Origin: Certhia americana
Taxonomy: Eukaryota; Chordata; Aves; Passeriformes; Certhiidae
DNA: 64,000 nucleotides
Direction: 5' to 3'
Assembly: GCA_018697195.1 (NCBI GenBank)
Contig: CM031869.1
Span: forward strand, 16,649,203-16,713,202
Shown here: piece after piece, positions 25,255 to 35,057 of the stretch
How the letters are laid out: each line of letters opens with the position of its first letter
How positions within the stretch are numbered: position 1 is the first letter of the stretch
Notes under the pieces: generated by a model
Databases searched by the model: none
Told to the model about the DNA's origin: nothing
What the model saw: the letters and a program-made list of their open reading frames with translations, nothing else
Made by a program: the position numbers and the translations under genes

Positions 25255-26626
25255 ATAGCTTAGACGATGAACTCTGACATCTCAGTGCCTTTTTCCTGAG
25301 ACAACCCAGTTAATTCATAAACTCACATGAGGGGATAGAGGGTGGGTGTGGGAGATGAGTAAACCAAAGCAGAAAATAAATTAAATTAAATGCAGGGCTT
25401 CAGTAGCCTCCATTCAGTAGCAAAGAATTAGCAAGGAAAACACCATTTCCCATTTTTAATTGATGCTTATGCCAAAAGGCCTCAGGTATGTACAATCCCA
25501 AACAAAAGTCCTGGGGGAATTTCAGCCTCAGGAAACAAACTCTCCTGGGCAAAATGTGATTTCCTGGAGTCAGTAGTTCTGTTGCAGAATACTGGATGTT
25601 AACTTTGTTAATAAGAAAACATTTTTCAAATGAAAAATGACTTGTTAAACCACTTTTATGTTACTTTTTCAGTAACACATTAAAGTAAACAAACCTAAAA
25701 TGTTAAATAAAATAAAAACCCACTACACCTGCAGAGTTTTACCAGCTCATATTACAAAGTGCTCTCTGAAGTGGTTGGGGAGCTATTTCCATTACAAACA
25801 GCAAGTGTGCCTGAAAATAATTCAAAGAGTCAAATTAGGCAGATTACATCAGAGTGTATTTCCCTGCAGCAGAAGGACTTTTGAAACACCTGCCTGACAT
25901 ATTTCAACCTCTGCAGAGAAATATGACACGGACGGGTTTCAGGAACAGCTACAGCCTGCAGAAGGAGGCTATTTGATGTTTCATTTCACAAAACAACCCT
26001 TAATTAACAAGCCCATTCTGTTTGCAATTTGTACTTTTGTTTTTAAATACAAACCAACAATAATAAGCAGTGACAAGAGGCCAAATGCTGTACCAGCTGC
26101 AATTACAGTAACATTTGTACACTTCATGTAAAACACTAAACTACTCCTATCAGTCACAGTGTTTTGTTGCCTGGGACACACTTTAGTTAATTAAATATTT
26201 TACCACACACTTAAGTGACAAGATTGAGAAAGGAGTGACACCAAGAGATCCAATTTAGCACTGGAGAGAAGAGCTGAGGGCACATTAATGGATTCACTGT
26301 TGGAGCTGACCCGTCCCAGATGCCTCGTGTCACAGGGTACTTGGCATCTGAAAATTCCAGAGATTGCTGCAATCGCCTTTTCACTTTGCTTTAGTTCTTT
26401 GGAAAATGATGGAACAAATCATTACACAAACATTTGAAGCCAGAAGCAGAGATGATTGATGGCCAACAGGCATTTCTCAAGAGAAATCACGTCAAGGAGT
26501 GCAGCTCCCTCACCACAGACAGGCAGGGGATGGACACTGGGGAAGATCAGCATGAGGAGGCCATGCCCTAAATTCTCAAAAGCAGTGGACACAACACAAG
26601 GATAGGAGTGGGAGGTACCCACTGAT
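25255..26626. other. Non-coding stretch, no gene seen
   Basis: The interval is AT-rich and non-repetitive. On the minus strand, 25981-26181 contains a 66-codon frame with one hydrophobic run of about 25 residues. It starts within AT-rich DNA, lacks convincing splice sites, and its hydrophobicity follows from T-rich codons, so I do not call it a gene. Confidence 0.5.
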
Positions 26627-26769
26627 TAGAGAATCATGGAATATCCTAAATTGGAAGGGACCCAGAAGGATTATCAAACCCAACTCCTGGCCCTGCACAG
26701 TCACCCCAACAATCCCACCCTGAGCATTGTCCAAATGCCCCTTTAATTCCAGCAGCCTTGGAGCTTTAT
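26627..26769 (-). mobile_element. CR1 LINE 3'-end fragment
   Basis: Reverse-complement octamer remains (TAGAGAATCATGGAATATCC) are followed by 'AAATTGGAAGGGACCCAGAA', 'ATTATCAAACCCAACTCCTG', 'GCCCTGCACAGTCACCCCAA' and 'GAGCATTGTCCAAATGCCCC'. This is a different CR1 subgroup from the 8.4- and 17.7-kb copies: its tail-proximal block carries CCTGGCCCTGCACAG. The remnant is about 140 bp and heavily 5'-truncated. Confidence 0.85.
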
Positions 26770-27339
26770 TCTCCTACAATAACATTTTGATGCTTCCTGT
26801 CAGAATATTTTTTCACCTTGGTGTACATGTAAAGGCTGATCTGCACTGCACTGCACTGGACTGCAGTTCAAGGATTCCCATCAGGAGGGAAACCAAACCT
26901 TCAAATAGATGGGAAACACCCACTTGCTCTGGAAGCCAGTGGAACCTCCTGCTTGGTTTGAGAAAGGCAAGGTGAATTTTGGGGGTTGAAAACTCCGTGA
27001 CACGAGGGAGCTGCTGCTGGGGTGTGGATGGAATAATGGGAGCACCAGCTTCAACGAGGAGCACCTTCAGGTGAGCAGAGAAGCAAGGACCTTTCCCATC
27101 ATTTCACGTTAGAGGTCTGCTGTGAGCGAAGAACTCAAACCTCAAGTTGAACTGAAAATTATTTCCTACATTTCTTTCTCTTACAAGGTCATTTTTCTCC
27201 CACATTTGCCTTCACTTTTTCTCCCACGACAAATGATTGAGTGTTGTGAAGCATTTCATGCTACTCTTCAAGCAATGCATTTTACCATATCCAAAACAAA
27301 CCTTCTCACTTGCAAAAGGAATTGAGTGAAGGCATAGAA
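26770..27339. other. Non-coding stretch, no gene seen
   Basis: A short CTGCA-type run (CTGCACTGCACTGCACTGGA) lies at about 26840-26861. Nothing else can be recognised. Confidence 0.5.
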
Positions 27340-27700
27340 TTGGGTCGGTATTTCGCTGAACAGGAGCTGCAGGAGGATCCCGCGGCTGTGACAGACGTGG
27401 TGCCCAAGAGGTCCCCAAAAAAGGACCATTCCAGGTCTCCTGGCCCCGAGCAATCCCGGAGCTCTGGGGAAGAACAAAGCCCAGGAACAGTTCCTGAGAA
27501 GAGCTCAGGGAAATGCCACATGCACCGAGTGCGAGGAGAAGGAACGCACCGCGCTTTGGGACCAGGGTGAGACATTCCCGGAGCAATTCCGTGCGAGCAT
27601 CTTCCCTTTGGAGCATCCCCGCTCCCAGCCCGGAGACCCCGGGGCCGGGCTCCCGGCTGCTGCACAGAGCCCTTCCCCAGGCAGGGCACAGTCCCACCCC
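27340..27700. promoter_or_regulatory. Small CpG-rich cluster, function unknown
   Basis: About 20 CpG dinucleotides occur within roughly 350 bp, against a background of less than one per 100 bp on either side, and GC content rises to around 60 percent by eye. This meets the general look of a CpG island and could mark a promoter or an exon, though GC-rich decay-resistant DNA of other origin is possible. The plus strand from 27319 to 27566 is open in one frame and is bounded by AG at 27317-27318 and a GTGAGA donor-like site at 27567. The frame is rich in Glu, Ser, Pro and Lys; I do not recognise it. Confidence 0.35.
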
Positions 27701-30007
27701 AGCCAGCTCCAAAGCCTTTGAAATGGGAATGCCCTTTAATGTCCTGAGAATTCCTGCCTCGATAGGCTGGAACAAAGTTTTTTCTCCTCTTTTTTTTAAT
27801 GCACGATGCCCGTTAGCAGAGGGACGGCTGCAGCAGGTGTGGCTGAGGGCAGTCACTATCAGCCTCCGGGGAAAGAAAAAGTTGTTTATAGAGATGTCCT
27901 TTTGCTCATGCTACAGCAATTTACAGTTAATTTTACTTAATTACAGAATAAGCTGTGAAAGGGAGAAAGTTTTGCCTTGTGCCTGCAGCATAGAGACAGA
28001 AAATTATTTCATCGTTGTCACAGTTCTTGCCAATAGAACAGAAAAATGGATCAAACTGGCACCGGGTTTATTTGGGTTTTTTTTTTTTTGTTTGTTTGTT
28101 TTTTGTTTTTGGGTTTTTTTGGGGTTTTTTTTTGGTGGGATTTTTTTTTAAGAATTTCCTGGGAAATTCGACTAAAAATCCCTGGCAATAACAATGTTAA
28201 TGCAGCAAGTGATATAATTTCCACACCTGATTCCTCTTCAAAAAACACAATCCATCTTAATTACTTCTTGAACATTTCAACATGAAAGTTTCTTTTTTCC
28301 ATAAAAAAATTCTATCCAGTGAGTGAAGTCAAAGATGCAAGAAAAATAAAGGTGACCTTGAGGGCAACACTAAAATAAATGTCCTCACCTAAATCACCTG
28401 GCTGTCAGTGGCCCAGAGGCGCAAGTCACTCTGAGAGTTTCTGAGCACTTTCCCAACACCACCGGGAGCCCAGAATGTCTCTGCTCAGCAGAATGGACCC
28501 ACACACATCTGCACAAGCCCTTCCCACCCCCGTGTGGCCCCTGGGTCTCCTCAGCCCAAACACAGGCAGGGCAGTGGGAGGGGGACGCTGCTAAGCCAGC
28601 CCTGAGCCAGGCTTTGCCCTTCTAAGGCTCAGCCTCCTCAGATTTTGGTCATTCCCTAAACTGCTGCAAAACTCCTATTTCGTACTCCTAGCTTCTGGGG
28701 GTGGTCTTGTTTCTCTTATGGAATAGCAAGTCAAATTTTGGCTGGTAGAAATCACCTGAGTTCCAGCTAAAATCAGGCTTCTGGTTAGTCTCTATATCTG
28801 CAGACACACAGGGCAACATCAGGGACAATGTCCCTGCAAACAGCCAGAGACTGAGCCTACTGCTGAACAAGAATTGAGTGATAGGAAGGGATTCCAACAA
28901 ATCACATAAAAAATGGCCTGGATACCTTAAATCAGCCTGACAGCCAGGGAGGAAGAGTGTATCCACCACATTTTGCATCTAAGAACTGAACTCAAAGTTA
29001 AATTAAGAGACCAATCTTAAAACCAATCCATAGTCCAGTCCCTAAGGAAAGATGGGCCTGTTGAAGTCAGGCTTCAAGCAATTTGCCCAGAGATAAACAA
29101 TAAATCAATGTAATTAGATTGTTTCCAAGCTAATTAAATTATTTACAGATTTCATGTTGAGTTCAAAGTTGCCTGGCTATCCAAATATACCCAGGTAAGC
29201 ATTATTTTATAAACTTTCCCTTTCTGAAGGAAACATAAACATACATATATTAAAACATCAGGGTTACAGCCCCAGCACTCAAAGCTTAGGAAATGCCAGA
29301 ATTAAGTTTGCATGGGCAAAAGAAAATATTTTTCTCTTAATTTCATTCCCAGAAATGGTGAAACTATTTTTTGTTGAAGCTTTCCAAACAATTCATCTGA
29401 GGCAGACATTCAGCATGGAAAGTTTCAGCCCAAACAGTTAAAATCTGGCACAGATTTATGCCACTGAAAACAGGGACTTATAATGGGAAATGTGAGGCAA
29501 GCCTAATTACAAGCAGCACTACCAGCAACATTTTTAATGTATTTAAGACTAAAATTTCATACTGGCTTTGCTCTGTCTGTTTTTCTAGGAATATTGTACA
29601 TAAGTATTTGAACCTTCTTATATACCTTCAAATTTCAGACTGTTTGTAGGTCTGGGGTCTGCAATTAAACTCCAGCACAGTTCTTTGCATCAGCCTTCAG
29701 TAATAGGAGGCATTGGTTAAAGAAAGAGGTCTCACTCGTCTGACATGGAGAAGCTTTATGTTTTCAAAAGACCCCAGTACCCACACAAGGTTCAGATTTC
29801 TGTGGGCATTTTTTAGTTTGAATATTTCAATCAGAGCTGTAAAAGATTTTTTTTTTTTCCCAAAGCATTGGTTTCCAGATAAAAGCAAATTATTAATACA
29901 GAATTCTCAGCTGATCCACTCAATAATACTTGGAATTTCTAAAGGAAAGGAACTAATTTCAAAATAGACAGCTGGGCATCCTGATGTCTCAGAATTTGGT
30001 GTCACAT
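27701..30007. other. Non-coding stretch with T/G-rich low complexity
   Basis: No gene is recognisable. A striking T-rich tract with interspersed G runs occupies about 28074-28152; it produces spurious Phe-rich frames on the plus strand and Lys-rich frames on the minus strand. A 46-bp segment at 29149-29194 is flanked by TTTACAG and GTAAGC and resembles a microexon, but it has no supporting context. Confidence 0.5.
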
Positions 30008-30210
30008 AGAGAGAGATTTTTTACAAGGGGCCTGATGTGACAGGACAAGGGGGAATGGCTTCAGATCAAGAGAGAGTTGGATAAATGGGATATTGGGCAG
30101 GAATTGTTCCCTGGGAGGGTGGGCAGGCCCTGACACACTCTGGTGCCCAGAGCAGTTGTGGCTGCCCCTGGATCCCTGGAAGTGTCCAATGCCAGGATTG
30201 GACAGGGAAA
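30008..30210 (+). mobile_element. CR1 LINE fragment lacking its 3' tail
   Basis: The sense-strand CR1 body begins at 'GAGAGATTTTTTACAAGGGG'. It continues through 'AAGGGGGAATGGCTTCAGAT', 'GGATATTGGGCAGGAATTG' style sequence and 'GGTGCCCAGAGCAGTTGTGG', and stops after 'GAAGTGTCCAATGCCAGGAT'. The last 80-100 bp of CR1, including the octamer tail, are absent, so a deletion or rearrangement followed insertion. Confidence 0.85.
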
Positions 30211-31540
30211 AAATCTGGTTTATTAACTCCCTAAAAGCACAAAAAAAAAAAAATCTTCTGTAAATGACTGACAAGTGATGTTTTGCTCTCCCTACAATCC
30301 AAGTACCTTTGCCAAGTGGCTGAATGAGCTTTTGGCCTAAGCTCATTAAGCATCCTGAGATGCAGGAGATCTGCTCCCAGTTCTTTACTGATTACAAACT
30401 TTGGTTTATTCATTTCTCTCTTCCAGGCCTCTGCTCCCCACCAGGCTTCTGCTCCCCATGTTTCAGGTGTAAATACCATCACCCCATTCTCCTGCTTTTT
30501 TCAGTCAGCCAGGAGGCTCCTCCAGACAGGCACTCTCTCAGTCTGAACATTGTCTTCTGCTACCCGTACAATGGCTGCGAATCCCAGGGGGATTTCAAGG
30601 TACTTCTGCTACAGAAATAATCCCACTTGTGCTCTCAGTTGACTAAATGCTTTCTCTTCAGCAAAATTTAAACCCCATTCATTTTAATTAAGCATTTCAA
30701 CTTATTTGGTGCTTCTTCAGTTTGCCTCTTGAAGCAACCCCCTCAAATTTATGTGACAAGCTCTACCCAGCTGAACACACAGTGACTTCTTTATTCCCCT
30801 CAGCAGAGTACAGTGACATAAAGGAATCCTGTGAGGAAAGGCATCCATGGCGGAAAAGTAAAGGTTCTTGTAAAGCACTTCTCCAACTTTCCTAAAGACT
30901 TCATGTTTGTGACTTATAACTCAGGGAGGTTTGTTCCACGGGGGCCTTGCCAATGAGGCTGCGTTGCAGCGAGGAGCTCGTGGTGACACGACGGCTTCGT
31001 GGCATTTGCACAGAATTTCCTCCATCCATCACCACTGCTGGGGGTGATGTCATAAAGCTGCTAACAACTGTCCATTGTGGGACGGTGAGGGTGCCCTCAG
31101 CACATAAACACCTCTGGGATTTGGCCAAACTGCTGCTGAGGTTGAGCTTTATGCTTTGCAGCATCCTCCTTTTTTTCATCAGTGTGGAAGAGCTTTGTTT
31201 ACAGCAGCAAATTCCACCTGGTGTCTTCCCAAACCAGAGCAAGCCACTGTCATCAGGAGCATCTCCTGTAGTTCACTGCAGGCATGAACATTGCTCCAGA
31301 ATTGTAGCTGCCAGTGGGGGGGTCAGTTCCAGCAGGAGAAGGAGTGTGTGCTGTGCTTCAGAGGAGAGAAAATCCTCCAGTTGTATGAAAATTTACAGAA
31401 AAAATCCACACTTCTTTGGGTTATTTGTACCACCATGGGCTGAGATTACAGAAATGCAACTCCTCCCAGGAAAGCTGGGCTGGCAGAGCCCCTCTGATAC
31501 CTTAGCAAGAACTGTAGCCAAGGTGTCTCTAACTCGGAGT
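30211..31540. other. Non-coding stretch; misleading open frame
   Basis: An A run at about 30240-30253 follows the CR1 fragment. A 259-codon plus-strand frame starts at 30947 but runs through the ATTTC array and the N gap downstream, so its length is not evidence for a gene. Its opening part, 30925-31110, is slightly CpG-richer than its surroundings. I recognise no domain. Confidence 0.45.
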
Positions 31541-31654
31541 ATTTCATTTCATTTCATTTCATTTCATTTCATTTCATTTCATTTCATTTCATTTCATNNN
31601 NNNNNNNATTTCATTTCATTTCATTTCATTTCATTTCATTTCATTTCATTTCAT
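31541..31654. repeat. ATTTC pentanucleotide microsatellite with assembly gap
   Basis: Perfect ATTTC units run from 31541 to 31597 (11 units plus AT) and from 31608 to 31654 (nine units plus AT). Ten Ns separate them at 31598-31607. All readable units are identical. The motif is a cyclic permutation of TTTCA. The two halves are out of phase by two bases if the gap is really 10 bp, so the Ns are probably a placeholder. The true array could be much longer than shown. Confidence 0.98.
31598..31607. other. Assembly gap (10 N)
   Basis: Ten consecutive Ns lie inside the pentanucleotide array. Any reading frame crossing them is meaningless. For an uninterrupted array the real gap length must leave remainder 3 when divided by 5 (3, 8, 13 and so on), so it is not 10. 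Confidence 0.99.
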
Positions 31655-32394
31655 GTCACATCTAACACAAAGATATTAGGCACATTCTTACTACACTTCC
31701 AGCTTGTGTTTTTATACATAAGATAGACACATATGGATCTTTCCTTGGTTGACGGATGTATCCATTACTGTCCCTCCTAAAAATCTGTGCTAATCATATT
31801 TTTACTGCAGAACCCCAGCACATTTTTTTGCTCAAATCACTGCTCTGAAAATTCAAACAAAGGTCATTTCTCCCTACCTGTATTCCACGGAAGGTTTCTG
31901 AAGGAATGAGACTCGAATCAGCTTTAGACAAACAAGAGCTATAGCACCCAATTTTGCCAAAATGTTCAGAGGGAGCTTACAATATTCAACTGGAATGAAT
32001 CATTTTTACAGTATTATCCTTGATATCTGGTGTAAAAATACACACAGATTTCTCCAGCATTTTCTTGTACATGGTGGGGTAACAATGTCTTAAATTAGAC
32101 CTCCTTCTCTGTAGTGCTTCAGTGACAACAACAGGACTGTCTTACAGTCACAGTTAAATATAAAATTCAACATCCCAGAACAGGAAAGGCTTTGCAGAAA
32201 ACTTTACTCTGATCCTGAACTACCAAAAATACACCAGCGTGGCATCAAGAGTAAGCCAGACAAATCTCTGGATGATCAAGTCATAGAAAAAAGTGTCAAA
32301 GCTGCATTTTTCCCTAAGGAATACCAACGCTGCCTGCCAGCATCGGGTGACACCAGGGATAATGCAGCACGGGCTCCAAGAGAACAGTGACAGT
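31655..32394. other. Non-coding stretch, no gene seen
   Basis: Nothing recognisable lies between the microsatellite and the CR1 copy that follows. Confidence 0.5.
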
Positions 32395-32970
32395 GTAATG
32401 GGCAGAGAAGGACCTGGAGGTCCTGATTGATGCCAGGTGAAAAAATATGAGTCAGCAGTGCCCTGGAGCAAGGAGGGACATCCCTGTCCTGGGGGATCAG
32501 CCAAGGATGGATTGTCCCACTCTGCCCTGGGCTGGGGCAGCCTCACCTCCAGTGCTGGGGCAGTTTGGGTGCCACAACATCCGAGAGATCCAAAGCTGTT
32601 CCAGAGTGTCCAGAGGAGGGAGCCGGGGCTGGGGAAGGGTCTGGAGGGGCCACCCAAGGAGCGGCTGAGGGCACTGGGCTGGTTCAGCTGCAGCACAGGA
32701 GCTGAGGGCAGAGCTGAGGGAAGGAGGGAACGGCTGGAGGGGGAGGTTTGGGATGAGAGCAGGGCAAGGTTCTTCCCTCAGAGGGTGCTGGGCACTGCCC
32801 AGGCTCCCCAGGGAATGGGCACGGCCCCGAGGCTGCCGGAGCTGCAGGAGAGTTTGGACAGCACTCCAGGGATGCACGGAGGGAGTGTTGGGAGTGTCTG
32901 GGCAGGGTCAGGAGCTGGACTGATGATGCTGGTGTGTTCCTTCCATCTCAGGCTATTCTCTGATTCTCAG
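32395..32970 (+). mobile_element. CR1 LINE, long 3' fragment (copy A)
   Basis: Sense-strand CR1 begins in the 'AGAGAAGGACCTGGAGGTCC' block that lies about 550 bp from the CR1 end. It continues through 'AGGGAATGGGCACGGCCCCG' and 'CTGCAGGAGAGTTTGGACAG' and ends with 'TCAGGCTATTCTCTGATTCT', a decayed octamer tail. Positions 32441-32915 match the copy at 40668-41142 with only seven substitutions and no indel by my count, and both keep the same CpG sites. The final 55 bp do not share that identity. Frames of 126-215 codons on both strands derive from this repeat. Confidence 0.95.
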
Positions 32971-33212
32971 CAGTTTTGCCTCCACTGCTCATTTGTATTG
33001 CAATGGTGCAGCCCCCACTTTCCCATCGCTGAACCAGAGTTTGGAGCTGCAGCCTCAGAGTTCCCCTTGAGGGGAACTCTGTAAATGTGGGGTAATTTGG
33101 GAGTGCTAACCTGAAACTCACATCTGCCAGCAATTACATTTGCTCACTGAAGCACAAAAGAATTCTCCTTATTTGTACTATGCTACAAATGCAATATGGC
33201 ACTAGAAAAACA
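32971..33212. other. Short non-coding spacer between two CR1 fragments
   Basis: No gene or repeat is identified. A small inverted repeat, 'AGAGTTCCCCTTGAGGGGAACTCT', cut here to its arms AGAGTTCCCC and GGGGAACTCT, lies at 33057-33080 and forms a perfect 10-bp-arm hairpin with a four-base loop. Confidence 0.55.
33057..33080. repeat. Perfect inverted repeat, 10-bp arms
   Basis: The arms AGAGTTCCCC and GGGGAACTCT are exact reverse complements separated by TTGA. It could form a stable hairpin or cruciform. No surrounding gene gives it a role; it is not a terminator in this genomic context. Confidence 0.85.
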
Positions 33213-33412
33213 GGCAGGGACTGAGCCCAGGAACTTCTGCCCTGGGCAATGCCCAGCCCTGAGCAGAGTGTGCAGAGAGGCTGTGGAGTGTCCCTGCCTG
33301 GGGATATTCCAGATATTCCTGTGCTCTGAGCTCTGGGATTGCCCTGCTGGAGCAGGGAGGTGGCACCAGATGACCCAACCTGACCCCTTCTCTGATTCTG
33401 AGATTCTGTAAA
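33213..33412 (+). mobile_element. CR1 LINE 3'-end fragment
   Basis: The fragment begins at 'GGCAGGGACTGAGCCCAGGA' and runs through 'GCAGAGAGGCTGTGGAGTGT', 'CCTGCCTGGGGATATTCCAG' and 'GGAGCAGGGAGGTGGCACCA', ending with 'CTGATTCTGAGATTCTGT' octamers. It belongs to the same subgroup as the minus-strand copy at 42490-42758: both carry the TGGGGATATTCCAGATATTCCTGTG type block. It is 5'-truncated. Confidence 0.9.
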
Positions 33413-34224
33413 GCTCAGATGCCAAGAGAGTTTTCCAGGGTCAGGATTATTCTAGAGGCTCTCAAGGATGGGTAATTCTGTTGTGGGAATGAAACCTGAC
33501 CTCCTCATCAGGCAGAGCAGCAGTGGTGGCCAAAAATCCCAGCCAGTGTGCCACAGCCACAGGGCTGGTGGTTAGGAAGGAGCTTTTAAATGGTTTTGGG
33601 AGACATGGAAAATGCCACAATTAAGGAACTGTATATTCCTTATGCAAATATTTTTCATATGTCCTCCCATACTGAGAGGCATTTGATTTTAGGTTTGTTT
33701 TCTTAGGGAAACAAGGTTTAAGCAACCACAAAGTCTGCTTGCTCCACCCAACAACCTGTGTCATTCATTGCTACATCTCTATCACAGTTATTTCAAACTG
33801 GCTGTCTTGCAAAAGTCAGGAAAGCACAAGGCCAGACAGAAAGGAAAAATTATTTTTGTGACAGAGGGATGAAGTCACAGTGCAGCCTTTATAACATCCC
33901 ACTCACTGTTCACTATGATAAAGCAGGGACTCCAGCTCTTGGAAACAAATCCTTAAGGACCTGGACTGGATAATTACTACATGTGCAGCCACATGCATTA
34001 AAGACGGGGAAGGAGAGGCAGACTCACTGTCTGCCCTCTCCTTGCCCTTTTGAGAAAGCAGCTCCCAGGAGCAGCCAGAGGGGTTCTGGCAGCCAAAAGT
34101 TGCAAGGAGCAGAACAGAACCCCCAAGCCGTGGCAGGAGTCAGTGTTTAAAGAATACAACCTGCAGCTGAGGGATGCATTTCTGCACCCACACAAGGCAG
34201 CACCTGTGACCCCATATATACAGC
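33413..34224. other. Non-coding stretch, no gene seen
   Basis: There is no recognisable gene or repeat. The minus-strand frame at 33998-34759 (253 codons) begins in the CR1 copy that follows and reads through GC-rich repeat sequence, so it is rejected. Confidence 0.5.
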
Positions 34225-34745
34225 CCTGAAGGAAGGGGTGACATCCAGAGGGACTGGGACAAGCCCCAGGAGTGGCCCAAGGGAACCTCATGAGGTTTAA
34301 CAAGGCCAAGTGCTGCTGCTGCTGCTCCTGGGTTGGGACAACTCCTGGGGTCAATCCAGGCTGGGATGAGCTGGAGAAGCCCTGGGAGAAGGACCTGGGG
34401 ATGCTGTGGGTGGAAGTTGGACCTGCCCCAACCCAGAACCCCCAGCCCGGGGCTGATCCCACAGCAGGGGGGGATTCTGTCCCTGTGCCCCTGTGCTCAG
34501 GTGAGAGCCCACCTGCAGCCCTGGGCACAGCACAAGGAGGAGCTGGAGCTGCTGCAGCCAGGCCACAGGAGGCACCAGGATGAGCAGAGGGCTGGAGCAG
34601 CTCTGCTGGCAGGAAAGGCTGGCACAGCTGGGATTGTTCACCTGCACAGGACAAGCTTTGGGATGAGCTCAGTGTGGCCTTGCAGGGCGTGAAGGAGCCC
34701 CAGGAAACCTGGAGAGAGACAATTTCCAGGGGATGGAAAGACAGG
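34225..34745 (+). mobile_element. CR1 LINE internal fragment lacking its 3' tail
   Basis: CR1 body in sense orientation: 'GGGAACCTCATGAGGTTTAA' and 'CAAGGCCAAGTGCTGCTGCT', then 'GAGAAGGACCTGGGGATGCT', 'GAGCAGAGGGCTGGAGCAGC' and 'CCTTGCAGGGCGTGAAGGAG', ending soon after 'AATTTCCAGGGGATGG'. The terminal 250 bp or so are missing. From 34501 to about 34690 it matches the copy at 58363 on the same strand with only about four differences. A short CTG triplet run (five units) lies at about 34312-34326. Confidence 0.92.
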
Positions 34746-34782
34746 TGTTGTGATTTCAATGACAGGTGTCTGCTAAGGAAGG

Positions 34783-35020
34783 CAGGAGCCTTCCTTGGAA
34801 TGGAGAATGCAAACCCTCTCCCTCCAAATTATTATAACTTTTGAAATTAAAGGGCTCTCAGGCAAAGATATGAGAATAGGAATAACAGTGCTTTATTGGG
34901 GGAACAAAAATAAAAATAAAACCAAAATACATGCAGTATTACAAAAGAGGAAAACAAACAAATAAATAAACTGACAGAGTCAGGATACAACCTGACACCC
35001 TGAGGGTCAGGGTTTTGGTG
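34783..35020 (-). mobile_element. Putative LTR fragment of an endogenous retrovirus
   Basis: Read on the minus strand, an AATAAA signal (TTTATT at 34892-34897 on the plus strand) is followed by 'GCACTGTTATTCCTATTCTC', 'TTTGCCTGAGAGCCC' and 'TTATAATAATTTGGAGGGAG'. I associate this arrangement with the R-U5 part of a common songbird LTR, from memory only. No internal proviral genes, primer-binding site or second LTR are visible, so at most it is a partial solo LTR. An alternative is an unclassified repeat. Confidence 0.4.
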
Positions 35021-35026
35021 GCAATG

Positions 35027-35057
35027 CCTATGTTCCTATGACTCTATGATTCCATGA
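35027..35057 (+). repeat. Degenerate CR1-type octamer tail
   Basis: Three imperfect octamers (TTCCTATG, ACTCTATG-like, ATTCCATG) stand alone with no CR1 body directly upstream. The nearest sense-strand CR1 body ends at 34745, with the LTR-like fragment in between. The tail may therefore be the displaced 3' end of that copy. Confidence 0.4.

Noticed and set aside
25981..26181. 66-codon minus-strand frame with one hydrophobic segment
   Set aside because: The hydrophobicity follows from T-rich codons in AT-rich DNA. No strong splice sites or neighbouring exons are visible.
29149..29194. 46-bp microexon between TTTACAG and GTAAGC
   Set aside because: Such short paired signals are expected by chance many times in 64 kb, and there is no surrounding gene evidence.
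30947..31726. 259-codon plus-strand open frame
   Set aside because: It passes through the ATTTC array and the N gap; its second half is repeat translation and its first half resembles nothing known.
32437..33084. 215-codon plus-strand frame, with a near copy of 177 codons at 40658
   Set aside because: Two copies of one CR1 fragment give similar frames; the apparent protein conservation reflects repeat identity, not selection on coding.
33998..34759. 253-codon minus-strand frame
   Set aside because: It is the antisense of a CR1 body, and similar antisense frames appear at 58.06-58.70 kb because the repeat is the same.
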